From: Deltaproteobacteria bacterium
GTDB taxonomy: Bacteria > Desulfobacterota > Desulfuromonadia > Desulfuromonadales > Geopsychrobacteraceae
Direction of reading: 5' to 3'
Assembly (NCBI GenBank): GCA_024276905.1
Contig: JAJRWF010000120.1
Location: 1-54,587, forward strand
Length of the DNA stretch: 54,587 nt
The position numbers and the translations under genes were made by a program. This document shows positions 10,787 through 19,141 of this stretch, piece by piece (within the stretch, counting starts at the first letter, position 1; each line of letters starts with the position of its first letter). The notes under the pieces are model-generated. The model searched no databases and was not told the DNA's origin. It saw only the letters and a list, made by a program, of their open reading frames with translations.

Positions 10787-11983
10787 TCAGTCTTGCCGCT
10801 TTAAACCAACTTCCTCAGCCAGCTTCTGCCAGGCGTCTAAACTGCGCTCGATCATCTCATCTTCCACACAGTAAGCGATGCGGAAATAACCGGGTGCTCC
10901 GAACCCGGATCCGGGGACCAGCAGGATCAGGTGTTGCTGGGCGAGACGGATAAATTCCATTTCATCTGCGATCGGCGATTGTGGAAAGAGGTAGAAACCA
11001 CCGCCCGGCTTGACCATCTTGAAGCCTAACGAAGTCAAATATTCATAGAGGCTGTCACGCTTTTTCCGATACTCGCCGACATCGACACTGCAACGTTGCA
11101 GACCGGTGACCAGCCGTTGCATCAACGCCGGGGCATTGACGAAGCCAAGGACCCGGTTACAGAAAATCGCGCCCTGAATGAACAGCTCAACTTGCGGCAT
11201 CGCCGGATTGGCGGCCAGGTAGCCGATCCGTTCACCCGGTAAGGCCAGATCCTTGGAGTGGGAGGTGACGATCACCGCGTTCTTGATAGAATCAAAAATA
11301 TTGGGCACCGGCTGCTCGAAGCTGATGCGTGCATAGGGTTCGTCCGAAATGACGGTCAACGGGCGGCCGAATTGTTTTTGCTTGTGCTCCAGTAATTCGC
11401 CAAGTCGATTGAGTGTCTCTGCCGGATAGATAACACCGGTTGGGTTATTCGGTGAATTGATAATGAGTGCGCGCGTTTTTCCTGTGATGGCGGACTCAAT
11501 CGCGTACAGATCGGGTTGGAAATCGTCTCCGGTTGTCACCGGCACCGGGACACCGCCCTGATTATCAATATAGAATTTGTATTCGACAAAGAAAGGAGTG
11601 AGGATGATCACCTCGTCGCCCGGATCCAGAATCGTTTTCAGGGTGACATTCAGGGCCGCACCGGCCCCACAGGACATCAGGATATGTTCCGCAGCGACCG
11701 GCTGGTTACAGTTTTCCGCGATCACTTCAGCGACCGCACTGCGGGTTTCTTCGTAGCCCGCATTATTCATGTAGCGATGCATTCCGCGGACCGGATTTTC
11801 AGCCAGGCGTTTAAGTTCCTCTTTTAATTCGGCAGGCGGTTCCATGGTCGGATTGCCAAGGGTGAAATCGAAGACCTTATCCTCCCCGTATTGCTGTCTC
11901 AGGGTTGCACCTTCCTCAAACATACGGCGAATCCATGACGATTTTTCAATGCAGTCATTAATTTTGGCAGCGATGATCGACAT
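10787..11983 (-). CDS. Class I pyridoxal-phosphate aminotransferase (aspartate/aromatic type)
   Basis: A fold-type I aminotransferase of 398 residues. It shows NSPNNPTGVIYP (cofactor-contacting Asn), SDEPYARI (Asp that pairs with the pyridine nitrogen), SHSKDLALPGERIGYL with the Schiff-base Lys, and the C-terminal FRIAYC with the Arg that binds the substrate carboxylate. The start is ATG 11983, five bases after AAAGGAG; a longer frame to 12004 lacks a site. It has its own promoter and lies divergent from pheA-tyrA, so phenylpyruvate or 4-hydroxyphenylpyruvate could be substrates, but aspartate or alanine specificity is equally possible from sequence. Confidence 0.9.
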   Translation of the reverse strand: MSIIAAKINDCIEKSSWIRRMFEEGATLRQQYGEDKVFDFTLGNPTMEPPAELKEELKRLAENPVRGMHRYMNNAGYEETRSAVAEVIAENCNQPVAAEHILMSCGAGAALNVTLKTILDPGDEVIILTPFFVEYKFYIDNQGGVPVPVTTGDDFQPDLYAIESAITGKTRALIINSPNNPTGVIYPAETLNRLGELLEHKQKQFGRPLTVISDEPYARISFEQPVPNIFDSIKNAVIVTSHSKDLALPGERIGYLAANPAMPQVELFIQGAIFCNRVLGFVNAPALMQRLVTGLQRCSVDVGEYRKKRDSLYEYLTSLGFKMVKPGGGFYLFPQSPIADEMEFIRLAQQHLILLVPGSGFGAPGYFRIAYCVEDEMIERSLDAWQKLAEEVGLKRQD

Positions 11984-12301
11984 CGGAGCTCCTTTTATCG
12001 GCAAATTTATGATGTTGATTCATTTATATCGCGGCAGTCTAGCGGTCCGGAAGGCCGCGGTCAAGGTCTCGATTGACAGGACCGGCACTGTTATTCGACA
12101 GGGTGTCTCAAGTTGCATTTTGACACCGGATAGGCTACATTTCGTGACCCGTAAATCTACGTTTTTCCAACCTGAATCAACGCCATATGCTCTCCATCAT
12201 TGAGTGTTTCAATGGTTCAGGTTTCAGCGTGTGTTGGACAGGGTGTCCGTAACTGCGGGATCAATGATGGCTGGTGAGTCAGTCGCTGACAGGGGTGTTA
12301 G
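11984..12301. other. Divergent intergenic region between aminotransferase gene and pheA
   Basis: This 318-nt gap contains the aminotransferase promoter at 12036-12064. TTGACA occurs on the plus strand near 12073 and 12119, but neither has a -10 hexamer at 16-18 nt. No T-box, leader peptide with Phe/Tyr runs, or small RNA was recognised. Confidence 0.5.
12036..12064 (-). promoter_or_regulatory. Sigma-70 promoter for the aminotransferase gene
   Basis: On the minus strand TTGACC (12064-12059) and TAGACT (12041-12036) are 17 nt apart; the start would fall near 12029, about 46 nt before the ATG. Confidence 0.65.
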
Positions 12302-13390
12302 ATGTCGAGTCCAGATCTGAAAAAACTCAGAACACGAATTGACCAGATCGACGATAAAATTCTTGATCTGCTCAACAGTCGTGCCCAGGTGGTGCTTGAG
12401 GTTGGTAAGGCCAAGGCCGGGGCAAGTCGGGAGTTTTACGTGCCCAGTCGTGAACGTGCCATTTTTGAACGTTTGCAGACGCAGAACCCGGGTCCCTTCC
12501 CCAATGACTCGGTTTGCCGGGTTTTTCGCGAGATCATCAGTGCCTCACTGTCGCTGGAATTGCCGATGAAGGTTGCCTTTTTAGGACCCCAGTCGACCTT
12601 TACCCATGTTGCGGCCATGGAGCAGTTCGGCCTGTCAGCGCAACTGGTTCCGCAGAAAAGTATCCCTTCGGTCTTCGAGGAGGTCGAACGCGGCCGGGCC
12701 TATTATGGTGTGGTCCCGGTGGAAAATTCGACCGAAGGGGTGGTGAATCATACCCTTGATATGTTTATCGGTTCGGATCTGCAGGTCATCGCCGAGGTTC
12801 TGCTGGAAATTTCCCATGACCTGCTGTCGCAAAGTGGCAAGCTGGAGCAGGTTTCCAAGGTCGTTTCTCATCCTCAGGCCCTGGCCCAGTGTCGCCGCTG
12901 GCTCGAGGAGAATCTGCCGGATACGCCGCAGATGGATCTGGCCAGTACTGCCGCTGCCGCGCAGATGGCGGCCGAGGACACTGCCGTGGCAGCCGTTGCC
13001 AGCCAGGCCGCAGCGCGCCAGTACGGTCTGCAGATTGTCAAAGCCAGAATTGAGGATAATCCGAATAATTTCACCCGTTTTCTGGTCATCGGTCGCAAAA
13101 CTCCCGAGCCGAGCGGGCGTGACAAGACTTCCATCATGTTCAGTGTGCGCGATGAACCGGGGATTCTCTACCGGATGCTCGAGCCCTTCAGCAAGCGCGA
13201 TATCAATCTGGTGAAGATCGAGAGTCGGCCGATGAAGCAGAAGGCCTGGGAATACATCTTTTTTCTCGATCTGGTCGGACATGTTGAGGATCAACAGATT
13301 GCAACCGCGATTGAAGAATTACGTGGCTATTGTCACTTTCTGAAGATTCTCGGTTCTTACCCGATTGCCGGTCCCGGAGAGAAGGAATGA
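12302..13390 (+). CDS. pheA: Bifunctional chorismate mutase/prephenate dehydratase PheA
   Basis: PheA converts chorismate to prephenate and then to phenylpyruvate in phenylalanine synthesis. Seen: an AroQ-type chorismate mutase helix bundle at about 1-87 (LRTRIDQIDDKILDLLNSRA), the dehydratase domain at about 89-270 (VAFLGPQSTFTHVAA, VPVENSTEGVV and NNFTRFLVIG with the catalytic Thr-Arg-Phe), and a C-terminal ACT domain at about 280-355 (DEPGILYRML, KIESRPMKQKAWEYIFFLD) that in the family binds phenylalanine for feedback inhibition. At 362 residues it is the standard P-protein. AGGGG precedes ATG 12302. It overlaps tyrA by four bases. Confidence 0.96.
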   Translation: MSSPDLKKLRTRIDQIDDKILDLLNSRAQVVLEVGKAKAGASREFYVPSRERAIFERLQTQNPGPFPNDSVCRVFREIISASLSLELPMKVAFLGPQSTFTHVAAMEQFGLSAQLVPQKSIPSVFEEVERGRAYYGVVPVENSTEGVVNHTLDMFIGSDLQVIAEVLLEISHDLLSQSGKLEQVSKVVSHPQALAQCRRWLEENLPDTPQMDLASTAAAAQMAAEDTAVAAVASQAAARQYGLQIVKARIEDNPNNFTRFLVIGRKTPEPSGRDKTSIMFSVRDEPGILYRMLEPFSKRDINLVKIESRPMKQKAWEYIFFLDLVGHVEDQQIATAIEELRGYCHFLKILGSYPIAGPGEKE

Positions 13391-14253
13391 GCCCTTTTGC
13401 CATTGAACGGATGACAGTTGTCGGTGTTGGACTGATCGGGGGCTCATTGGCTCTGGCCCTTAAAGAAGCGGGCTTTGTCGGTGAGGTGATCGGTTGTGGC
13501 CGGGGTAAACCCAATCTGGAAAAAGCTCTCGAACTGGGCATTATCGACCGCTATGAGCGAGACCCGCAAAAGGCTGTAGCCGGTGCTGATCTGGTTTTTC
13601 TGGCAACGCCGATGTTGACTCTTGCCGATCTGGTTGCGCGGATTGCTCCGGCGCTCAAGTCGGGCGCGATATTGACCGACGGCGGTAGCGTCAAGGGCGA
13701 ACTGATGCGAACGATCCGTCCGCTGGTTCCCGCTCAGGTGCATTTTGTCGCCGGTCATCCGATTGCCGGGACCGAAAAAAGCGGCGCGGAAGCGGCTTTT
13801 CCCGAGCTCTATCAGGGGAAACGCTGTATTCTGACCCCGGATTCAAACACTGATGCTCACGCCTTGGCGACAGTGACGTCAATGTGGCAGGCCGCCGGTA
13901 GTGACGTTGTCTGTATGCCGTTCGAGAAGCATGACCGGATCCTGGCCGCAATCAGTCATTTGCCCCATATGGTTGCCTACTCTTTGGTTAATGCTGTCGG
14001 ATCCTACGATCATTACGAGGAAAACATCCTTGAGTATTCGGCTGGCGGTTTCCGTGATTTTACCCGCATCGCTTCGTCGGATCCGATGATGTGGCGTGAT
14101 ATTGCTCTGACCAATCAAGGTGCGTTGCTTGAGATGATGGAGCAGTTCGAAACATTTTTCGCCGAACTGAAAGAGGATGTGCGCAAGGGAGACCTGGAAC
14201 GACTCTTCGAGTTTTTCCATCGTTCCAAAGAGTTGCGCGACGCGATTCTTTAA
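13387..14253 (+). CDS. tyrA: Prephenate dehydrogenase TyrA
   Basis: TyrA oxidises and decarboxylates prephenate to 4-hydroxyphenylpyruvate for tyrosine synthesis. The 288-residue protein begins with a Rossmann nucleotide-binding loop VGVGLIGGSLALAL, followed by VFLATPM, TDGGSVKGEL, AGHPIAGTEKSGAEAA with the catalytic His, and HDRILAAISHLPHMVAY. There is no fused chorismate mutase or ACT domain. I chose ATG 13387, which overlaps the pheA stop (ATGA) and implies translational coupling; the frame continues upstream only as a shadow of pheA. Confidence 0.95.
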   Translation: MSPFAIERMTVVGVGLIGGSLALALKEAGFVGEVIGCGRGKPNLEKALELGIIDRYERDPQKAVAGADLVFLATPMLTLADLVARIAPALKSGAILTDGGSVKGELMRTIRPLVPAQVHFVAGHPIAGTEKSGAEAAFPELYQGKRCILTPDSNTDAHALATVTSMWQAAGSDVVCMPFEKHDRILAAISHLPHMVAYSLVNAVGSYDHYEENILEYSAGGFRDFTRIASSDPMMWRDIALTNQGALLEMMEQFETFFAELKEDVRKGDLERLFEFFHRSKELRDAIL

Positions 14254-14317
14254 CCTCTGAATGCAGGCCCGGTCAAATCGTAATTTGCTGGTCGATCAGC
14301 AGAAAGAAATCTTGAAT

Positions 14318-15613
14318 ATGCATCAACCAGAAACCAGAACTCTCAGTCCGAGTCAGGGACTCAGAGGCGAAATCGTTGTTCCGGGTGACAAATCGATATC
14401 TCACCGTGCGATCATGTTTTCCTCGCTTGCCGAAGGCACCAGTAGGGTTCGTGGACTGCTGCGCGGGGAAGATTGTCTTTCGACCCTGGCTGCTTTTCAA
14501 CAGATGGGCGTCCGGGTTGAGGATCAGGGCGGCGAGCTGTTGATCCATGGTGGCGGGATCCGTGGCTTGCAGGAGCCGGCGAATGTGATCGATTGCGGGA
14601 ACTCCGGAACCACCATGCGTCTGATGAGTGGAATTCTTGCCGGACAGCCGTTTTTCTCCGTCCTGAGTGGCGATAAATATCTGCGACGCCGGCCGATGGC
14701 GCGTATTATCACGCCGCTGACGGCGATGGGGGCACAGATTTCGGGGCGTGAAAATAACACCAAGGCTCCCCTGGCGATTCAGGGTGGCCAACTGCGGGCG
14801 GGTGCGTATCGCTCCCCGGTTGCCAGTGCCCAGATCAAATCGGCAGTGCTGCTGGCCGGAATGCAGGTTGAGGGTGAAACCCGGGTTTTCGAGCCGCATC
14901 TCTCGCGCGATCATAGTGAACGGATGTTGCGCTACTTTGGTGTCGATATCCAGGTGTTTGAGGATGGTGCCCAGGTCTGCGGACCGGTCAGTCTGAAGGG
15001 GCGGGAGGTTGAGGTGCCCGGCGATATCTCTTCGGCGGCCTTTTTTCTGGTTGCGGCCTTGATCACGCCCGGATCCGAACTGTTGCTGAAGAATGTCGGC
15101 GTCAATCCGACCCGCAGCGGGATTATCGACATTCTGCAGCAGATGGGCGGCAGCATTGAATTGTTGAATCAGCGCGAGTTGTCTGGTGAGCCGGTTGCCG
15201 ATCTTCTGGTACGGTACAGTGCCCTGCACGGTATCCGGATCGACGGTGAGCTTGTACCGCGGGCAATTGATGAATTCCCGGTCGTCTGTGTGGCCGCCGT
15301 CTTTGCCGAAGGGGAAACCCTGATTCGTGATGCGAAGGAGTTGCGGGTCAAGGAAACTGACCGGATCGCTGCTGTCTGCGACACTCTGGGCCGGGTCGGC
15401 GGGCAGGTTGAAGCGCTTGAGGATGGCCTTCGTGTCACAGGCAGCGGACATCTGCGGGGTGGGCGGGTCAACTCCTGCGGCGATCATCGGATTGCTATGA
15501 GCATGGCGGTTGCTGCTCTGGCCGCTGATTCTGAAGTTATCATCGAAGATACTGCCTGCACGGCGACATCTTTTCCCGGTTTCTGGGAACTGCTGGTGCA
15601 AATCAGCAGTTGA
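14318..15613 (+). CDS. aroA: 3-phosphoshikimate 1-carboxyvinyltransferase (EPSP synthase) AroA
   Basis: AroA makes EPSP from shikimate-3-phosphate and phosphoenolpyruvate in the shikimate pathway. The protein shows PGDKSISHRAIM near the N-terminus, DCGNSGTTMRLMSGIL (the family signature region), GDKYLRRRPM, and RVKETDRIAAV plus GDHRIAMSMAVAAL at the C-terminal half. ATG 14318 gives 431 residues, the normal length; an earlier ATG at 14261 adds 19 non-conserved residues. The two-domain inside-out barrel fold is complete. It sits between tyrA and cmk as in many Gram-negative genomes. Confidence 0.96.
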   Translation: MHQPETRTLSPSQGLRGEIVVPGDKSISHRAIMFSSLAEGTSRVRGLLRGEDCLSTLAAFQQMGVRVEDQGGELLIHGGGIRGLQEPANVIDCGNSGTTMRLMSGILAGQPFFSVLSGDKYLRRRPMARIITPLTAMGAQISGRENNTKAPLAIQGGQLRAGAYRSPVASAQIKSAVLLAGMQVEGETRVFEPHLSRDHSERMLRYFGVDIQVFEDGAQVCGPVSLKGREVEVPGDISSAAFFLVAALITPGSELLLKNVGVNPTRSGIIDILQQMGGSIELLNQRELSGEPVADLLVRYSALHGIRIDGELVPRAIDEFPVVCVAAVFAEGETLIRDAKELRVKETDRIAAVCDTLGRVGGQVEALEDGLRVTGSGHLRGGRVNSCGDHRIAMSMAVAALAADSEVIIEDTACTATSFPGFWELLVQISS

Positions 15614-15640
15614 TATTTCGTGTTAAAAGGAATGAGATCC

Positions 15641-16321
15641 TTGTCAAAACCACTGATTATTGCAATTGACGGCCCTTCGGGAGCCGGTAAGAGTACCCTC
15701 AGCAAGGCCCTTGCAACCGACCTCGGTTATATCCATATTGATACCGGTGCCATGTATCGTTCGGTTGCTTTGCTTGCGACCCGGCGACAGATTCCGCTCG
15801 ATGATGCCGAGATTTTACAGCTTCTCTGTCAGCAGATGCAGCTTGAATTCAGACGTGATGGTGGAGAAACAAAGGTTTTTGTCAACGGCGAAGATGTTTC
15901 GAGCGCAATCCGTTCCCCCGAGGTGAGCCTGCTGACGTCGGAAGTGGCAGCCTGTCCAACGGTGCGCGAGGAGCTGGTGCGGATGCAGCAGCAGATGGGT
16001 GAAGGGGGAGGGGTTGTCCTCGAAGGACGTGATATCGGCACCGTGGTTTTTCCTCAGGCCGAGATCAAGTTTTTCCTTTCCGCCTCGGTTGAAGAACGAG
16101 GACGTCGTCGTTTTGAAGAGTTGCAGGCCAGGGGAGTTCAGGTTGATCTGCGGCAGACGATTGAGGAGGTCCGGGTTCGGGATGACGCAGACAGCAGCCG
16201 CGAACATGCTCCCTTGCGTCGTGCTCCGGATGCGATTGATATCGACTCGACCGCGTTGAATATCGAGCAGGTTGAGGCATTGATGCTTGAAGTGGTGCGC
16301 GAAAGACTGGCTCAAGGGTGA
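15641..16321 (+). CDS. cmk: Cytidylate kinase
   Basis: Cmk phosphorylates CMP and dCMP with ATP. Seen: P-loop IDGPSGAGKSTLSKAL, then DTGAMYRSVALLA with the CMP-binding residues, and EGRDIGTVVFPQAEIKFFLSA. The start is ambiguous: GTG 15620, ATG 15632 and TTG 15641 are in frame. AAAAGGA at 15625-15631 abuts the ATG but is nine bases before TTG 15641, so I use TTG, giving 226 residues and an N-terminus like other family members. aroA-cmk-ispH-rpsA is a conserved neighbourhood. Confidence 0.94.
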   Translation: MSKPLIIAIDGPSGAGKSTLSKALATDLGYIHIDTGAMYRSVALLATRRQIPLDDAEILQLLCQQMQLEFRRDGGETKVFVNGEDVSSAIRSPEVSLLTSEVAACPTVREELVRMQQQMGEGGGVVLEGRDIGTVVFPQAEIKFFLSASVEERGRRRFEELQARGVQVDLRQTIEEVRVRDDADSSREHAPLRRAPDAIDIDSTALNIEQVEALMLEVVRERLAQG

Positions 16322-16346
16322 GGGGCAGCTACAGGAGTACCGATTG

Positions 16347-17177
16347 ATGGAAATACTGCTCGCAAAAAGTGCCGGTTTCTGCTTTGGGGTGAAACGTGCG
16401 ACCCAGATGGCCTTTGATGCTGCTGACCAGTATCAGTCATTGCAGTCCCTCGGTCCGTTGATTCATTCACCGCAGATGGTCAGGAAACTTGAAGAGCGGG
16501 GCATCCGTGTCTGTCGACAGGTCGACGACGCCGATGGTGATGCGATTGTTGTGCGTTCACATGGCGTGACTGCCGAGGAGCTTGCCGCCCTCAGGGATTG
16601 TGGCAAGACGATCATTGATGCGACCTGTCCCTTTGTGACCAGGGCGCAGGAGTTTGCCGCCGAATTAAGCCGCGAAGGTTATCTGCTGGTGCTGGTCGGT
16701 GAGGCCCACCATCCGGAGGTTCAGGGGATCGTCTCTTACGCCACCGGGGCTGTTGTGGTTGTTGCCAGCCCGGAAGAGGCGCGGGAGCTGCCGAAAAGCC
16801 GCATGATCGGGATCATTGCCCAGACCACGCAGTCGATTGAAAATTTCCGAACAATTGTTGGTGTCTGCCTGGAAAAGACTCACAAGCTGAAGATTTACAA
16901 CACGATCTGTGATGCAACTTCAGTGCGCCAGGAAGAGGCCGTCAATATTGCCACCAAGGTCGATCTGATGCTGGTGGTCGGAGGGTACAACAGCGCCAAT
17001 ACGACGCGGCTGGCGGATCTTTGCCGGGAACAGGGAACTTCAACCTACCATGTCGAAACAGCGGATGAAATTTCTTCCGCCTGGTTCAAGGGGGCGAAGA
17101 GAGTCGGAGTGACCGCCGGAGCATCGACACCGCAGTTTTTGATCGACGAAATTGTTGCGAAGATCAGCAGTCTTTGA
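16347..17177 (+). CDS. ispH: 4-hydroxy-3-methylbut-2-enyl diphosphate reductase IspH
   Basis: IspH is the last enzyme of the MEP isoprenoid pathway, making IPP and DMAPP. The three cysteines that hold its iron-sulfur cluster are visible in GFCFGVKRA (residue 12), DATCPFVTRAQEF and YNTICDATSVRQ. Also seen are VRSHGV, GEAHHPEVQGI, QTTQS and GGYNSANTTRLADL, all conserved. AGGAG at about 16332 is well placed for ATG 16347; the frame extends further up only within cmk. At 276 residues this is the short form, without the S1 fusion found in some Firmicutes. rpsA follows. Confidence 0.96.
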   Translation: MEILLAKSAGFCFGVKRATQMAFDAADQYQSLQSLGPLIHSPQMVRKLEERGIRVCRQVDDADGDAIVVRSHGVTAEELAALRDCGKTIIDATCPFVTRAQEFAAELSREGYLLVLVGEAHHPEVQGIVSYATGAVVVVASPEEARELPKSRMIGIIAQTTQSIENFRTIVGVCLEKTHKLKIYNTICDATSVRQEEAVNIATKVDLMLVVGGYNSANTTRLADLCREQGTSTYHVETADEISSAWFKGAKRVGVTAGASTPQFLIDEIVAKISSL

Positions 17178-17266
17178 CCTTCTGTCGTGGTTTGTCGTTC
17201 CTGGAATTGGAGCCGCTGAGAACGACTAACCTGCTGTAAAATATTGCTTTGTTTTTTCTTTTGGGC

Positions 17267-17275
17267 TGTGATACT
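17267..17275 (+). promoter_or_regulatory. Possible extended -10 promoter element before rpsA
   Basis: TGTGATACT matches the TGnTATAAT pattern of an extended -10 box, 67 nt before the rpsA start; the T-rich upstream sequence has no good -35 hexamer. Confidence 0.35.
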
Positions 17276-17341
17276 GTGCGCAGTCTCGAAAGAGTCCGCC
17301 GTCGCGAGGCGTCGGGAAATACGTAAGGGGGTTTTATCCCA

Positions 17342-19072
17342 ATGGTTGAAGAAAAAGAAATGTTTGAAGAAGATGTAGAAGAGATGGACGCTGAGTCCGG
17401 AGAAGAGAGCTTTGAGGCGCTGCTCAATGAGTATGAGCAGGGCGGCCTTGAGCTCAAGCGTAACGATGTTGTCGAAGGAACTGTGGTTCAGGTGAATCCT
17501 GATTCGGTTGTTGTCGATGTCGGTTACAAGTCGGAAGGTGTGATTCCGCTGCGTGAGTTCGCTGATGAAAATGGCGAAATCAATGTCAACGTGGGTGATG
17601 TCTACGATGTTCTGTTCGGTGGTGGCGAAAGTGACAGCGGGATGATCAACCTGTCGAAGGAAAAAGCAGATCGTCAGAAGATCTGGAATTCCCTCGAAGA
17701 GGACGCTGTTGTCGAAGGTCGGATTGTTAATCGGATCAAGGGTGGGTTGTCGGTCGATATCGGCGTCAACGCCTTTCTCCCGGGTTCTCAGGTCGATCTT
17801 CGTCCGGTGCGCAATCTCGACAAGGTTATCGGCGAGACCTTTGAATTCAAGATTATCAAGCTGAATAAGCGGCGCGGGAACATTGTCCTGTCGCGGCGTG
17901 TGCTGCTTGAAAAAGAGCGTGAGAGTCTGCGCAGCGGCACCCTCGAAACTCTGGCGGAAGATCAGATTGTCGAAGGTATCGTCAAGAACCTCACCGATTA
18001 CGGTGCATTTATCGACCTCGGTGGTATCGATGGTCTGTTGCACATCACCGATATGTCCTGGGGGCGCGTCAAGCATCCTTCAGACATCATTGCTGTCGGT
18101 GACAAGATCAACGTTAAGGTCCTCAAGTTTGACCGCGAGAAAGAACGTGTCTCTCTGGGACTCAAGCAGACTGCCAACGATCCCTGGCTTGATGTTCAGT
18201 CCAAGTATCCGGTTGAAACCAAGGTCACCGGCAAAGTTGTCAGCTTGACCGATTACGGTGCATTCATCGAGCTTGAGGAAGGTGTTGAAGGCCTGATCCA
18301 TGTTTCGGAGATGAGCTGGACCAAGCGGATCAAACACCCGAACAAGATTCTTAATATCGGTGATGACGTCGAGTCGATTGTGCTGGCGCTGGATACCGAG
18401 AACCGTCGTATCTCTCTCGGTCTCAAGCAGGTTGAGCCGAATCCCTGGGAAGTCATCGGCGAGAAGTTCCCGATCGGGACCATCATTGAAGGTCAAGTCA
18501 AGAATATCACCGACTTCGGTATTTTCGTTGGAGTTGATGAAGGGATTGACGGTCTGGTTCATATTTCGGACCTTTCCTGGACCAAGCGGATCAAGCATCC
18601 CTCTGAAATCTTCAAGAAGGGCGATGTCGTCAAGGCGGTTGTTCTGAATATCGATCGCGAGAACGAGCGTTTCTCGCTCGGCCTCAAGCAGCTCAACAGT
18701 GATCCCTGGGAGACTGTCCCGACCCGCTACGCATCCGGGACGATCATCAAGGGTGCTGTGACTTCGGTGACCGATTTCGGTATTTTCCTTGAGCTGGAGG
18801 AGGGGATCGAAGGTCTGATCCATGTCTCTGAACTGAGCAAGGAGAAGATTGAGGAGCCGAAAGATTTCGCCAAGGTTGGCGATCTCCTCGAGGCCGCTGT
18901 TCTTCATGTCGATACTGTTGATCGCAAGATTGCACTGTCGATCAAAAACATCGATGTTCAAAAGGAAAAAGCTCAGGTTAACGAGTTCCTTGGTGCGCAG
19001 AAGAGTGCAACCTCGAACCTCGGTGATCTGCTGCAAGGTGTTAAGGGTCGTAACGACAAACAGGACGCCTGA
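17342..19072 (+). CDS. rpsA: 30S ribosomal protein S1
   Basis: S1 binds mRNA and helps load it on the small subunit. The 576-residue protein has an acidic N-terminal stretch (about 1-35) and six S1 RNA-binding OB folds at about 40-105, 122-187, 207-277, 292-364, 379-451 and 465-533. Repeats 3-6 carry the strong signatures such as LTDYGAFIDLGGIDGLLHI and ITDFGIFVGVDEGIDGLVHI. This is the full Gram-negative form. AAGGGGG lies upstream of ATG 17342. A terminator follows, so most transcripts should end there. Confidence 0.97.
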   Translation: MVEEKEMFEEDVEEMDAESGEESFEALLNEYEQGGLELKRNDVVEGTVVQVNPDSVVVDVGYKSEGVIPLREFADENGEINVNVGDVYDVLFGGGESDSGMINLSKEKADRQKIWNSLEEDAVVEGRIVNRIKGGLSVDIGVNAFLPGSQVDLRPVRNLDKVIGETFEFKIIKLNKRRGNIVLSRRVLLEKERESLRSGTLETLAEDQIVEGIVKNLTDYGAFIDLGGIDGLLHITDMSWGRVKHPSDIIAVGDKINVKVLKFDREKERVSLGLKQTANDPWLDVQSKYPVETKVTGKVVSLTDYGAFIELEEGVEGLIHVSEMSWTKRIKHPNKILNIGDDVESIVLALDTENRRISLGLKQVEPNPWEVIGEKFPIGTIIEGQVKNITDFGIFVGVDEGIDGLVHISDLSWTKRIKHPSEIFKKGDVVKAVVLNIDRENERFSLGLKQLNSDPWETVPTRYASGTIIKGAVTSVTDFGIFLELEEGIEGLIHVSELSKEKIEEPKDFAKVGDLLEAAVLHVDTVDRKIALSIKNIDVQKEKAQVNEFLGAQKSATSNLGDLLQGVKGRNDKQDA

Positions 19073-19093
19073 AACAGCTGAATCAGAAGTATC

Positions 19094-19128
19094 GGGACCC
19101 TGCCATACAAGGCGGGGTCCCTTTTTTT
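19094..19128 (+). terminator. Rho-independent terminator after rpsA
   Basis: GGGACCCTGCC (19094-19104) pairs with GGCGGGGTCCC (19111-19121), 11 bp with one G-U, loop ATACAA, then seven T. The T-run touches the ribosome site (GGGGGAG) of sppA. Confidence 0.9.
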
Positions 19129-19141
19129 GGGGGAGTTGCGG

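Noticed and set aside
14273-15601. Antisense frame of 442 codons opposite aroA
   Set aside because: Composition is unnatural for a protein and aroA on the other strand is complete and conserved.
17045-18076. Antisense frame opposite rpsA
   Set aside because: It arises from codon bias of the S1 repeats; no start site or domain is seen.
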